The notes beneath the pieces were generated by a model, which did not search any database, was not told the DNA's origin, and saw nothing but the letters and a program-made list of their open reading frames with translations. Both the position numbers and the translations under genes were made by a program. Positions 31,149-42,649 of a stretch of 64,000 nucleotides of DNA are shown in pieces. Source of the DNA: Streptomyces griseochromogenes (GTDB lineage Bacteria > Actinomycetota > Actinomycetes > Streptomycetales > Streptomycetaceae); NCBI RefSeq assembly GCF_001542625.1, contig NZ_CP016279.1:2790001-2854000 (forward strand), read 5' to 3'. The first letter of the stretch is position 1; each line of letters starts with the position of its first letter.

Positions 31149-32105
31149 TTGAGCCTGCGGCAGATGGAGTACTTCCTCACGGTCGTCGAGGAGGCGTCCT
31201 TCACGCGCGCGGCGGAGGTCCTGCACGTCACCCAGCCCGCGCTCTCGCACCAGATCAAGGCCCTGGAGAAGGCGGTGGGCGGCGCACTGCTGGAGCGCAT
31301 GCCGCGCGGGGTGCGCCTGACCCCGATGGGCCGCGCCTACCTACCCCACGCCGAACTAGCCGTCCGCAGCGCCGCCCAGGCCCGCCGCGCGGCCCGCGCC
31401 GCCGCCGGCGCCGAGGGCGGCGAGCTGCACATCGCAGCCCTCCACTCCATCGCCGTGGGCGCGATGCCGGACGTCTTCGCCCGCTGGCGCACGGCTCGTC
31501 CCCGGGTCCTGCTGCGGCTGCACGAGTACGCCACCACCGAGGCCCTGGAGGAGGCCGTGCAGCGCGGCACCGCGGACCTCGCCGTAGGCCCGGAGCCCGC
31601 GGGGCCGACCGGCACCGTCGTGCCGGTCGGCGAGGAGGAGGTCGTTCTCGTCGTGCCGTTCGACGACCGGCTCGCGGGCCGTACGACGGTGACGCTGCCG
31701 GAACTCGCCGACCGGGCCTGGATCCGCTGTGCCATGGAACCCGTCGTCCACGGCGAGCGCTTCCTCGACTGGGCGTGCGGGCAGGCCGGGTTCCGGCCCC
31801 GGACCGCCGTGTGGACCGAGCACACCTCGACGGCCGTACGGATGGCCGCCGCGGGCGTCGGAGTGTGCGCGGCGCCCGGCCACGTCGTACGGGGCGCCGT
31901 CGGCGAGGACTGCGTGCTCCTCACTCCCGACCCGGCCTGGAAGCGCGCCCTGACGGTCTACGCGCGCGTGCCGCCCACCGGGGCCGCCGCGGCCTTCGTC
32001 GACCTTCTGCGCGCCACCTGGCCCTCCCTGGGCGCCGCCTGTGCCGCCCCGGTGTACGAGGAGTGCGACCTGCCCGCCGCGCGGACGCCGGCCCCTCAGT
32101 CCTGA
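31149..32105 (+). CDS. LysR-family transcriptional regulator
   Basis: 318 residues. The N-terminal winged helix-turn-helix (LRQMEYFLTVVEEASFTRAA, then VTQPALSHQIKALEKAVG) is followed by the two-lobed inducer-binding domain. The TTG start has GGGAGGA 7 nt upstream, which decides it over other starts. It is divergent from lpd and probably controls it together with its own promoter through the palindrome between them. Its 3' end overlaps treY on the other strand by 10 bp. The effector is unknown. Confidence 0.9.
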   Translation: MSLRQMEYFLTVVEEASFTRAAEVLHVTQPALSHQIKALEKAVGGALLERMPRGVRLTPMGRAYLPHAELAVRSAAQARRAARAAAGAEGGELHIAALHSIAVGAMPDVFARWRTARPRVLLRLHEYATTEALEEAVQRGTADLAVGPEPAGPTGTVVPVGEEEVVLVVPFDDRLAGRTTVTLPELADRAWIRCAMEPVVHGERFLDWACGQAGFRPRTAVWTEHTSTAVRMAAAGVGVCAAPGHVVRGAVGEDCVLLTPDPAWKRALTVYARVPPTGAAAAFVDLLRATWPSLGAACAAPVYEECDLPAARTPAPQS

Positions 32106-34465
32106 CCGGCCCGCTCCAGCAGCGCCACCGGCAACCGCTCGAAGAGATCCGCCACGCGCGCGTGCCCCGTGAACTCCCGCCCCGGCGTGAGCACGTCGGC
32201 CCACCGCCCCGGCGGCAGCTCAAGACGCGTCTCCCGCCAGCCGCCCGACTCCGCCAGCCCCAGTGACAGCCGGGTCACCGCCGTGACCACCTCACCGGAA
32301 CGCGCGAACGACGCGCAGTGGTCCGCCGCCGGACCCTCGGCGGCGAGCGCGGCGTACGTCGCCGACGCGCCGAAGGCACCGGGCCTGCGGGCACGCAGCC
32401 GCAGCGCCGCCGCCGTCAGGGCGTCCTTCTCGCCGGGCGTCCCGGGAGGGAACGCCACCGGCCGCCGGTTGTCCGGGTCCACCAGGGCCCGGTACTCGCC
32501 CTCCGTGCCCTGGTACACGTCCGGCACCCCCGGCATCGTCAGATGGACCAGAGCGGTGCCCAGGACGTTCGCCCGGATGTGCGGCTCCAGCGCCTTGCGG
32601 AAGGCGGCCACGCGCTCCCCGGGCGGCCCGCACGGCCCGGCGGTGACGAAGGCCGCCACCGCCTCCTCGTAGGGCGGCTGCTGCTCCGTCCAGCTCGTGT
32701 ACATGCCCGCCTCGCGCACATGCTTGAGCAGCGCCTCCTGGACCCGCCCGGCCTCCGCCGGGCCCAGCCCGAACACCGTCTGCCAGGCCGCCCAGGCCAG
32801 CTGCCCGTCCGGTGCGCCCTCCTCGGGCAGGGTCACCTCGGCGAGCAACTCCGCCCACCGGTCGGGGCACTCGGTGAGCACGGCCAGCGCCGCGCGCACG
32901 TCGGCGCTGCGCTTGGTGTCGTGGGTGGCGACGACCGTGCCGGTGAGCGGCCATGCGCGCTGCACGCGCGCGCAGAAGGCGTGGAAGTCCTCCGGGAGCA
33001 CGCCGGGACTGCCCGGATCGCCGCCCACCTCGGTCGCCGACAGCAGGGGCACATAGCGGTAGAACGCCGTGTCCTCCACGGACTTGGCGCGCAGCGCCGA
33101 CGCGGTCTGGGCGAACCGGGCGCGGAACTCCACCCGGTCGGCGTGGTCCGGTGCCGACGGGTCGCCGGGCGCCTCGATGAGCAGACGGCGCACGACGTCG
33201 ACGGCTTCGGCCTCCTCGGGCACCACGTAGGCCAGCCGGGCTTCCTCGGCGGCCTCCTCGGTGAGGACGGCGGAGGCGTCGCCGGCGGCGTAGGGCCGGT
33301 AGACCCGAAGCCGCACCAGCAGCTCCTCCACGGCCGTGCGCAGCGCCCACGGCGCCCGGTCGCGCAGCGCGAGATCCGGCGAGGCGGCACACAGCCGGGC
33401 GGCCACCCGGGTGAGCCGGTCGGTCTCGGCGGCCAGTTCGTGCCTGAGCACCTTGTAGGCGGCCCGCCGCACCGTGGCCTCCCAGTTGCCGCCCCGGTCC
33501 GTCTGGGGAGCCGCGAACGCCCGGTACCGCCCGAGCAGTTCGTACGCCCCGCCGCGGTCCGTGAACAGGCCGTCGACGTGGCGCAGGGCGTCGTAGCCCG
33601 TGGTGCCCGCGACGGCCCAGGAGGCCGGCAGCCGCTCGCCGTCGGCGAGGATCTTCTCCACGACCGTCCAGCGCCCGCCGCTCGCCTCGCGCAGCCGCTC
33701 CAGGTAGCCGTCGGGGTCCGCGAGTCCGTCCGGATGGTCGATCCGCAGCCCGTCGACCACGCCCTCTGCCAGCAGCTGGAGGATCTTGGCGTGGGTCGAC
33801 TCGAACACCACGGGGTCCTCCACGCGCACCCCGATCAGCTCCGAGATGCTGAAGAAGCGCCGGTAGTTCAGCTCGGTGCGGGCGAGCCGCCACCACACCG
33901 GGCGGTACCACTGCGCGTCCAGCAGCAGGGGCAGCGGCAGGTCCTCGGTGCCCGCGCGGAGCGGGAAGGCGTGGTCGTGGTAGCGCAGGGCGTCCCCGTC
34001 GACCACGAGGCGGTCCAGTTCCGAGCCGACCGGACCGCCGAGCACCGGCAGCAGCACCCGTCCGCCCTGCGCCTGCCAGTCGATGTCGAACCAGCGCGCG
34101 TACGGCGACTCGGGCCCCTCGCGCAGCACCTCCCACAGCGCGCGGTTGTGCCGGGGTGCCATGGCCATGTGGTTCGGCACGATGTCCACCACCAGGCCCA
34201 GGCCGTGTTCCCGCGCGGTGTGCGCGAGCGCGCGCAGCCCCTCCTCGCCGCCCAGTTCCTCGCGCACGCGCGCGTGGTCCACGACGTCGTAGCCGTGCGA
34301 AGAGCCCGGGACGGCCTCCAGGACGGGGGACAGGTGCAGGTGCGAGACGCCGAGCGACGCCAGGTACGGTACGGCCGCCGCGGCGGCGGCGAACGGGAAC
34401 GCGGGCTGCAGCTGCAGCCGGTAGGTGGCCGTGGGCACGTCCGGTCCGGGTCGCGCAGAAGTCAT
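32096..34465 (-). CDS. treY: Malto-oligosyltrehalose synthase
   Basis: A 789-residue GH13 enzyme that converts the reducing-end alpha-1,4 bond of maltooligosaccharides into the alpha,alpha-1,1 bond of trehalose. Family marks: start TATYRLQLQPAFPF, LGVSHLHLSPVLEAVPGSSH, VVDIVPNHMAM, nucleophile region GLRIDHPDGLADP, acid region VVEKILADGE, and VATHDTKRSADVRAAL. It acts between the debrancher glgX/treX upstream and treZ, which releases trehalose. The ATG has only a weak ribosome site. The 10-bp tail overlap with the convergent LysR gene could produce antisense interference. Confidence 0.95.
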   Translation of the reverse strand: MTSARPGPDVPTATYRLQLQPAFPFAAAAAAVPYLASLGVSHLHLSPVLEAVPGSSHGYDVVDHARVREELGGEEGLRALAHTAREHGLGLVVDIVPNHMAMAPRHNRALWEVLREGPESPYARWFDIDWQAQGGRVLLPVLGGPVGSELDRLVVDGDALRYHDHAFPLRAGTEDLPLPLLLDAQWYRPVWWRLARTELNYRRFFSISELIGVRVEDPVVFESTHAKILQLLAEGVVDGLRIDHPDGLADPDGYLERLREASGGRWTVVEKILADGERLPASWAVAGTTGYDALRHVDGLFTDRGGAYELLGRYRAFAAPQTDRGGNWEATVRRAAYKVLRHELAAETDRLTRVAARLCAASPDLALRDRAPWALRTAVEELLVRLRVYRPYAAGDASAVLTEEAAEEARLAYVVPEEAEAVDVVRRLLIEAPGDPSAPDHADRVEFRARFAQTASALRAKSVEDTAFYRYVPLLSATEVGGDPGSPGVLPEDFHAFCARVQRAWPLTGTVVATHDTKRSADVRAALAVLTECPDRWAELLAEVTLPEEGAPDGQLAWAAWQTVFGLGPAEAGRVQEALLKHVREAGMYTSWTEQQPPYEEAVAAFVTAGPCGPPGERVAAFRKALEPHIRANVLGTALVHLTMPGVPDVYQGTEGEYRALVDPDNRRPVAFPPGTPGEKDALTAAALRLRARRPGAFGASATYAALAAEGPAADHCASFARSGEVVTAVTRLSLGLAESGGWRETRLELPPGRWADVLTPGREFTGHARVADLFERLPVALLERAGQD

Positions 34466-34546
34466 GGAAACCTACGTACCCAGCCCGCCGTCTTTCGTGT
34501 CATCGGCCCCTGCACGGACCCACGCACGCGTGCCTAGCTTCGAGCG

Positions 34547-35837
34547 ATGGGAACAAGCGAACGCTCCCGGGCACGGCACGGCACGCTGGACACCTACGGT
34601 GAGGTGATCGGCCTGACCGGGCCGCTGCTGCCGTGCGTGTCGTTCCTGGGGCGGCTGCCGACGGCGACCATCCAGTTCGGCAGTGTGCTGCTCGTCGCCC
34701 GGACGAGCGGTTCGCTGGCCGCCGCGGGTCTGACCGGCGGCGCGCTCGCCCTCGGGCAGGTGACCTGCGGCCCGCTGGTGGGCCGGCTCGCGGACCGGCA
34801 CGGCCAGCGGACGGTCGTGCTCGCGTTCTCGCTCGCCAACGCGCTCGCGGTGGCCGCCCTGGTCACCGGCGCCCTCGCCGGTCTGCCCACGCCCCTTCTG
34901 GCGCTCCTCGGCGCTGCGGCCGGTGCCACCGTGCCGCTCGTCGGTCCGCTGGCCCGCGCCCGCCTGGTCGCCCTCGCCCGCGCCTGCGGCGCCCCGGAGT
35001 CCACCGTCGGCGCCGCGCTCGGATTCGAGAGCACCCTGGACGAGCTGTCCTTCGTCCTCGGCCCGGCCCTGGTCGGTCTGGCCGCGGTCCTCGCCCATCC
35101 GGCGTACGCACTGGGCGGCGCGGCCCTCATGGTGGCCACCTGCGGCACCGGCTTCGCCCTGCACCCCACCGCCCGGGCCGTGCGGCCGGCCCCGGCACGC
35201 GCGCGTACCGGTACCGCGACAGCCGACCCCATGCCCCGCTCCGTCCACGCCCTCCGCGCCGCCCTCGCCCTCCAGGGAGCCATGTTCGGCGCCTGCCAGG
35301 CCGGGATCACCGCGCTCACGGCCCGGCTCGGGCAGGAGGACCAGGCCGGGCTCGTGTACGCCGCGATGGGCGTGATGAGCGCCGTGGCGGGGCTCGCCAT
35401 GGCCGCCGTACCGGCACGTCTCGGGCTCCCGGCGCGCTGGCGGCTGGCGACGGGCGCCGCCTTCGCGCTGTCCCTCCCGCTGCTGCGCACGGACGGCCTG
35501 ACCGGCCTGTACGCCGTCGTCACCGTCCTCGGGACCGCCTACGCCCCGCACCTCATCACGGTGTTCGGGCTGACCGAGCGCACGGTGCCGCGGTCCCGGC
35601 TGGGCGGAGGCGATGGCGTTCGCGACGAGCGCCGTGGTCGGCGGCCAGGCCCTCGCGGTCGCGGTCACCGGCCGTCTGGCCGAGTCCTACGGCCCCGTGG
35701 CCGCGTTCGCGGCGGCGAGCACGGCCGCCGCGCTCGCCTGCGCCATCGCCCTGACGGCCCGCCCGACGACGTACACGGGACCGCCGGAAGACACCCGCCC
35801 CGCGCGTGTGTGCGACGAGGAGCCGGCGGCCCCGTAG
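34547..35837 (+). pseudogene. MFS transporter with a single-base frameshift
   Basis: Twelve-helix major facilitator (about 430 residues if repaired), start MGTSERSRARHGTLDTYGEV, loop motif GRLADRHGQRTVV. After TVPRSRL the reading frame is lost at a GGG run (35602-35604). Removing one G restores a long membrane-like continuation, AEAMAFATSAVVGGQALAVA to RVCDEEPAAP, ending in a TAG at 35835. Everything else looks like an intact gene, so this is either a recent inactivation that removes the last two helices or a one-base sequencing error. Substrate unknown. It is divergent from treY and convergent with glgX. Confidence 0.8.
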
Positions 35838-35899
35838 CCGCCCCGGTCGACACGCCACGCGCGCGCGTGCGCGTCGGGTGGGTGCGCGACGGCAGGGTG

Positions 35900-35930
35900 C
35901 CGCGCGGCCCCCTGAGCGGGGGCCGCGCGG
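35900..35930. terminator. Bidirectional terminator between MFS and glgX
   Basis: Perfect 13-bp stem CCGCGCGGCCCCC with loop TGAGC, lying between the converging MFS transporter gene and glgX. No U-tract. Confidence 0.85.
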
Positions 35931-35936
35931 AGGGAG

Positions 35937-38045
<2,109 letters not shown>

Positions 38046-38244
38046 GGACACGACTCTTCCAGGTGTGCCGCCCCGCCGGGGTCCCGTTCTGCTCCGAGTC
38101 TGCCCGAAAGTGAGGGAACCTCCCGTGACTTACGTCCCTCTTACCGGCCGACCAGTGCATACGGCGACTCGACCGTCCGCCGTGTGCCGAACCAGTGGGG
38201 CATACACGTACTCCCGGGGAAGTTGGGGGGAGTAGGGGGAAGAT

Positions 38245-39060
38245 GTGCGCGAGATAGTGCACCGCCATCTGGGAAAGGTGGTGGCCGGTGCGGCCCTGGC
38301 GGTGGCGGGGACCGCCGCGATGGTCGCGATCACCCTGCCCGGCACGGCGGGGGCGGACGAAACCGGAGGAGGCAAGGGGGGCGGGGCCCGGGCCGCGCAG
38401 CAGGCGGGCCAGGGGCCGGACGGGGCCCCGCCGGGTGTGGTGGAGCAGGCCCCGGCCGAGGGCGAGAAGGGCACGGGCCGCGATCCGCTGACCGACGACG
38501 AGATCCGGCGCGTCGAGAAGATCGCCCTGAACAAGCAGATGCTCACCGCGGGTGAGAACGTCGACGGAGGACGCGGCCCGCAGCGCCTGACCGTCGACCT
38601 CGCCGACCCGGATGCGGACGAACTGGACGACCCGAACGCACCGCGCCGGGCGGACGTGACCTTCTACGACTACAAGAACGACACGCTCGTCACCAAGACG
38701 GTCGACCTGGCGACCGGCAAGGTCGAGCGGACCAGTACCCAGCACGGCGTCCAGCCGCCACTGAGCCGTGCGGAGAACGCCGAGGCGGCCAAGCTGCTGA
38801 TCGCAGACCCGCTGGGCGCGGGCCTCAAGGCGGACTACAAGGACGCAACCGGTCATGAGCTGACCTCCGCGGACCAGTTGCAGCTCAACGGCGCGGTCTA
38901 CCGGGCCACCCCGGGCGCCCAGCCCGCCGTTCTCGACAAGTGCGGCGAACACCGCTGCGTGCGGCTGTTCCCGAAGGTCAAGAACGGTCCGTGGATCGAC
39001 GCCCGGTGGCTGGTCATCGACCTGAGCGCCGGCAAGGTCGCCAAGCTCGACCGCCGCTGA
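38245..39060 (+). CDS. Secreted partner of an amine-oxidase-like protein ('tyramine oxidase subunit B' type)
   Basis: A 271-residue exported protein. The GTG start follows AGGGGGAAGAT; the signal peptide runs to GTAGADE. A low-complexity Gly/Ala/Gln region precedes an alpha-beta domain: DPLTDDEIRRVEKIALNK, FYDYKNDTLVTKTVDL, and a C-terminal CGEHRC segment whose two cysteines may pair. I recall this family named as tyramine oxidase subunit B because it always precedes a copper-amine-oxidase-like gene, as here with a 58-bp gap. No catalytic residues are evident, so it may be a chaperone, inhibitor or structural partner. The two are very probably one operon. Confidence 0.7.
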   Translation: MREIVHRHLGKVVAGAALAVAGTAAMVAITLPGTAGADETGGGKGGGARAAQQAGQGPDGAPPGVVEQAPAEGEKGTGRDPLTDDEIRRVEKIALNKQMLTAGENVDGGRGPQRLTVDLADPDADELDDPNAPRRADVTFYDYKNDTLVTKTVDLATGKVERTSTQHGVQPPLSRAENAEAAKLLIADPLGAGLKADYKDATGHELTSADQLQLNGAVYRATPGAQPAVLDKCGEHRCVRLFPKVKNGPWIDARWLVIDLSAGKVAKLDRR

Positions 39061-39118
39061 GCGGCAGCCGTCAGTTCACTTTTCCAACTTGCTTCTCCTG
39101 CAGGGGAGTCACTTCGTC

Positions 39119-40462
39119 ATGCCCGTACAGCGTTCGATCGGCGGCCTCGGGCCGCGGAGAATCAGCCGTGCCCGCACCCGGGCGGCCGTCGGCCTCACCG
39201 TGGCCGCGCTGACCGCCGGCGCGACGGCCGGCGCGGGGCCGGCCGTCGCACAGCCGAAGACCGCCGCCGCGGCGGCCGCCGACTGCAGTGCCGCCTACAA
39301 GATCGAGCAGAAGCTCTCCACCGGCACCACGTGGCACATGTGCTGGCGCTACGACAGCAAGGCCGGCCTCGTCCTGGAGAACGTCTCCTACCAGCCCAAG
39401 GGCGAAGCGAAGCCGATCAAGGTCCTCAACAGCGCCCGCCTCGCCCAGATCGACGTCCCCTACGACGACGGCAGCGTCGAGTACGACGACCTGACAGGCT
39501 TCGGTTTCGCCCAGGGGCTGGTGGACCTGGCGCCCGGCGAGTGCCCCGGCGGCACCATCAAGACCATCAAGGTCCCGGACGGTGACCCGGAGCACCCGAA
39601 CGTCAAGGGCCTGTGCACGACCACCCGTTCGCGCGGTCACGCCTACCGCATGCAGGGCAACAGCGCCAACAAGGTCTTCCAGACGCAGGGCAAGGACCTG
39701 CTCGTCTACACGGTCAACAAGGTCGGCTGGTACGAGTACATGACCGAGTGGCGTTTCCAGGACGACGGCACGATCAACATGAACGTCGGCGCCACCGGCA
39801 GCCTCTCCTACGACGACTACGACGCGGGCGACGGCCGCGGCTGGCCCATCGGCAAGGGCGCCAAGGCCTACGCCACCAGCCACAGCCACAACGTCTTCTG
39901 GCGGCTGGACTTCGGCCTGGACGGCTCCTCCAGGACGAAGGTCGAGCAGTACGACTCGGCCGTCACCGCGCCCGCCCGCGGGCAGCAGGCCCCGACCAAC
40001 AAGACCACCCGCACCCCGGTCACCAAGGAACTCGCGGGCGACTACAAGACCTACCGTTGGTGGCGGGTGGTCAGCGGGACCGGCAAGAACAAGGACGGGC
40101 ACGCGCGTTCGTACGAGATCGTGCCCGGCCCCACCACGAAGTACCCGGGCCGCAGCTTCACCAAGCACGACGTGTACTTCACCGAGTACAACAAGTGCGA
40201 GCAGTTCGCCAGCAACAACCTGGGCGCCTGCCCGACCGGAGCGGGCAAGTCCGTCGACACGTGGGTCAACGGCCAGAACCTCACTCACCCGGTGGTCTGG
40301 ATGAACGTGGGCTTCCATCACATCGCGCGGGACGAGGACCAGCAGCCCATGCCGATCCACTGGCAGGGCTTCGCCATCGCTCCCAGGGACGTCACCGCTA
40401 TGAATCCGCTCACTCCCGACGAGGTGGCGTGGCAGAACGGGCACTGGCAGCCACGTAGTTGA
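39119..40462 (+). CDS. Copper-amine-oxidase-like secreted protein with altered TPQ motif
   Basis: 447 residues with a Tat/Sec-like signal (RRISRARTRAAVGLTVAALT, cleavage near VAQ). It matches the C-terminal catalytic domain of copper amine oxidases: the HSHNVFWRLDFGLDG copper ligands and the end MNVGFHHIARDEDQQPMP, then IHWQGFAIAPRDVTAMNP. The TPQ-forming consensus N-Y-D/E appears as KVGWYEYMTEWRF, so the Tyr is kept but the preceding Asn is Trp. At about two thirds of the usual length it lacks most of the N2/N3 domains. Activity is therefore uncertain. GGGGAG precedes the ATG, and the upstream secreted partner is probably co-transcribed. Confidence 0.8.
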   Translation: MPVQRSIGGLGPRRISRARTRAAVGLTVAALTAGATAGAGPAVAQPKTAAAAAADCSAAYKIEQKLSTGTTWHMCWRYDSKAGLVLENVSYQPKGEAKPIKVLNSARLAQIDVPYDDGSVEYDDLTGFGFAQGLVDLAPGECPGGTIKTIKVPDGDPEHPNVKGLCTTTRSRGHAYRMQGNSANKVFQTQGKDLLVYTVNKVGWYEYMTEWRFQDDGTINMNVGATGSLSYDDYDAGDGRGWPIGKGAKAYATSHSHNVFWRLDFGLDGSSRTKVEQYDSAVTAPARGQQAPTNKTTRTPVTKELAGDYKTYRWWRVVSGTGKNKDGHARSYEIVPGPTTKYPGRSFTKHDVYFTEYNKCEQFASNNLGACPTGAGKSVDTWVNGQNLTHPVVWMNVGFHHIARDEDQQPMPIHWQGFAIAPRDVTAMNPLTPDEVAWQNGHWQPRS

Positions 40463-40544
40463 GAAACCGACCTGTCCATCCGGCTGCATCGCCGACCGCT
40501 CCCGGAGTACCCTTCCTTGATCGTTGAGACGGGGAAGGCCCGGG

Positions 40545-41807
40545 GTGGCGGAAGGCGGTGCACGGGTGGGCTCGGGAGGGCTGGAGCTGCCCCCTGGTGA
40601 CGAGGGTCACGAGGGGAACTCCGCAGACGTCCCGCCCGGCGCGGTGTCCCTGGCCCGCCCGATGGACGCGGCGGGGTCCATCGGGCCGGAACTGGACTGG
40701 GATGCCGACGCCTGGCTCGAGGTGCGCACCCGCGCCCAGCGGGCGGGCCGGGCCTACATCTGGCTCAACCTCGTCGAACAGCGGCTGCGCGCGGTCGTCG
40801 CCGCCGTGCTGCGCCCCATCTACGAACCCGTCAACGGCGACGAATGGGTGGTGGCCGCGGCCGGACCCGCCGGACAGGAATGGGTGCAGCGCGCGGTCGC
40901 CGTACGCGAAGTCAGCCGCCGCAAGGGCTATCTGCTCGACCCGAACGACGACAACGTGCTCAGCTTTCTCACCCTCCCGCAGTTGCGGGAGCTGATGGTG
41001 CAGCACTGGCCGTGCTTCGAACCGTACTTCGACGAGCGCCGCGACCTCGAACTCGCGCTCGACGAGCTGGAGGTGACCCGCAACGTCGTCTCCCGCAACC
41101 GGGCCCTGTCCGAGGCCGTCCTGAACCAGGCCGAGCGGGCCTCGGCCCGGCTGCTGGAGATGCTCGGCGCGGGCGGCGACGTCCCCTCCGCGCGCCGGCT
41201 GCCCGTCGACGCGGTCGAGGACCTGGTCGGCGACCGGTACGCGGACGTCGTCGCCGTCCACCCCGACCGGGTGCGGCTCATGCGCCAGTTCCCGGCCGAG
41301 GACATCTTCGGCGGCGCCCGCCGTCTCGACGCCATCGGCATCGGTCTCAACCTGCTGGTGCAGAACTTCTCCGGCCGGCGCATGGTCCGCCTCGCCGAGT
41401 CCGGCTGCCGGGTGCGGCTGCTCTTCCTGAACCCGGCCTCCAGCGCGGTGAAGCGCCGCGAGCGCGAACTCGGGATGAAACGGGGCGAACTGAGCCGCGC
41501 GGTCGAGATGAACATCCTGCACATGCGCCGTGTGCGGTCCCGGTTGCGCGACCCCGGAGCCTTCGAGATCCAGGTCTACGACGAGACGCCCCGCTTCACC
41601 GCCTACCTCGTGGACGGCGACGGCGCCGACGGCGTCGCCGTGGTGCAGTCCTATCTGCGCGGGGCGCGCGGGATGGAGTCGCCGGTGCTGGTGCTGCGCA
41701 GCGGCAGTCGGCTGGTCAAGTCGGATGACGCGGTCGAAGCCGGACTCTTCCCGACATACCGTGAGGAATTCGAGCTGGCCTGGGCGGATTCGCGCCCGGT
41801 GTCCTGA
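40545..41807 (+). CDS. SAV2148-family HEPN-domain protein
   Basis: A 420-residue cytosolic protein. The N-terminal helical half contains RELMVQH, which fits the R-x4-6-H signature of HEPN ribonucleases. The C-terminal half (GRRMVRLAESGCRVRLLFLN to SPVLVLRSGSRLVKSDDAVE) resembles the phospholipase-D-like sensor domains found in some signalling and defence proteins. I remember the family as widespread in Streptomyces, which argues for a core role. The GTG start has GGGGAAGG upstream; a second GTG 21 nt later, at GSGGLELPPGDEG, is an alternative. A DEDDh exonuclease gene follows 102 bp downstream. Confidence 0.8.
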   Translation: MAEGGARVGSGGLELPPGDEGHEGNSADVPPGAVSLARPMDAAGSIGPELDWDADAWLEVRTRAQRAGRAYIWLNLVEQRLRAVVAAVLRPIYEPVNGDEWVVAAAGPAGQEWVQRAVAVREVSRRKGYLLDPNDDNVLSFLTLPQLRELMVQHWPCFEPYFDERRDLELALDELEVTRNVVSRNRALSEAVLNQAERASARLLEMLGAGGDVPSARRLPVDAVEDLVGDRYADVVAVHPDRVRLMRQFPAEDIFGGARRLDAIGIGLNLLVQNFSGRRMVRLAESGCRVRLLFLNPASSAVKRRERELGMKRGELSRAVEMNILHMRRVRSRLRDPGAFEIQVYDETPRFTAYLVDGDGADGVAVVQSYLRGARGMESPVLVLRSGSRLVKSDDAVEAGLFPTYREEFELAWADSRPVS

Positions 41808-41909
41808 ACCGTCCGCCGCCGCAAGCGGAGCGCGGTCCTCGGATTGTCAGTGCCGCGTGCGATGGTGGAAGCCACTGGGGGAAAGCACCACCAAGAAGGG
41901 GGGCCGCCC

Positions 41910-42641
41910 ATGGGCTGGCACCGGGAGCTGCTGATCGGCTTCGACCTGGAGACGACCGGGACCGATCCGCGCGAGGCTCGCATCGTCACCGGCGCGGTGA
42001 TCGAGGTCAGGGCCGGTGAGCCCATGGGGCGCCGGGAATGGCTGGCGGATCCGGGCGTGGAGATCCCGGCCGACGCGGTGGCGGTGCACGGCATCAGCAA
42101 CGAACGCGCGGCGGCCGAGGGCCGCCCGGCCGACGAGGTGGCCGACGCCATCGCGGAGGTCCTGGTCTCCTACTGGAGGACGGGAGTGCCGGTCGTGGCC
42201 TACAACGCGGCCTTCGACCTCACCCTGCTCTCCGCCGAACTGCGCCGGTACGGCCTGCCGTCCCTCTCCGACCGCCTCGGCGGCCTCGACCCGGCGCCGG
42301 TCGTCGACCCGTACACCATCGACCGCTGGGTCGACCGCTACCGCCGCGGCAAGCGGAATCTGGAGGCGGTCTGCGCCGAATACGGCATAGTCCTCGGCGC
42401 GGCTCACGACGCCTCGGCCGACGCCCTCGCCGCGGCCCGCCTCGCCTCCGCGATAGCCGACCGCCACCCCAAGATCGCCTCCCTGGGCCCGGCGGAGCTG
42501 CACCGCAGCCAGATCCAGTGGTATGCGCAGTGGGCTGCGGACTTCCAGGCGTTCCTGCGCCGCAAGGGGGACGCGACCGCGGTGGTCGACGGCACGTGGC
42601 CGCTGCGCGAGCCGGCGGACCTGGCTGACGAAAGGGTCTGA
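41910..42641 (+). CDS. DEDDh 3'-5' exonuclease (DnaQ-like)
   Basis: A 243-residue exonuclease of the DnaQ/epsilon fold. The Exo I motif is IGFDLETTGTDP (Asp and Glu), Exo II VAYNAAFDLTLL (Asp) and Exo III HDASADALAAARL (His and Asp), so all five catalytic residues are present. It is free-standing, not fused to a polymerase, and may trim DNA or RNA ends. AAGAAGGGGGG precedes the ATG. It lies 102 bp after the HEPN gene on the same strand and meets the YbaK-type gene tail to tail with only 8 bp between. Confidence 0.92.
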   Translation: MGWHRELLIGFDLETTGTDPREARIVTGAVIEVRAGEPMGRREWLADPGVEIPADAVAVHGISNERAAAEGRPADEVADAIAEVLVSYWRTGVPVVAYNAAFDLTLLSAELRRYGLPSLSDRLGGLDPAPVVDPYTIDRWVDRYRRGKRNLEAVCAEYGIVLGAAHDASADALAAARLASAIADRHPKIASLGPAELHRSQIQWYAQWAADFQAFLRRKGDATAVVDGTWPLREPADLADERV

Positions 42642-42649
42642 GCCGAGCG

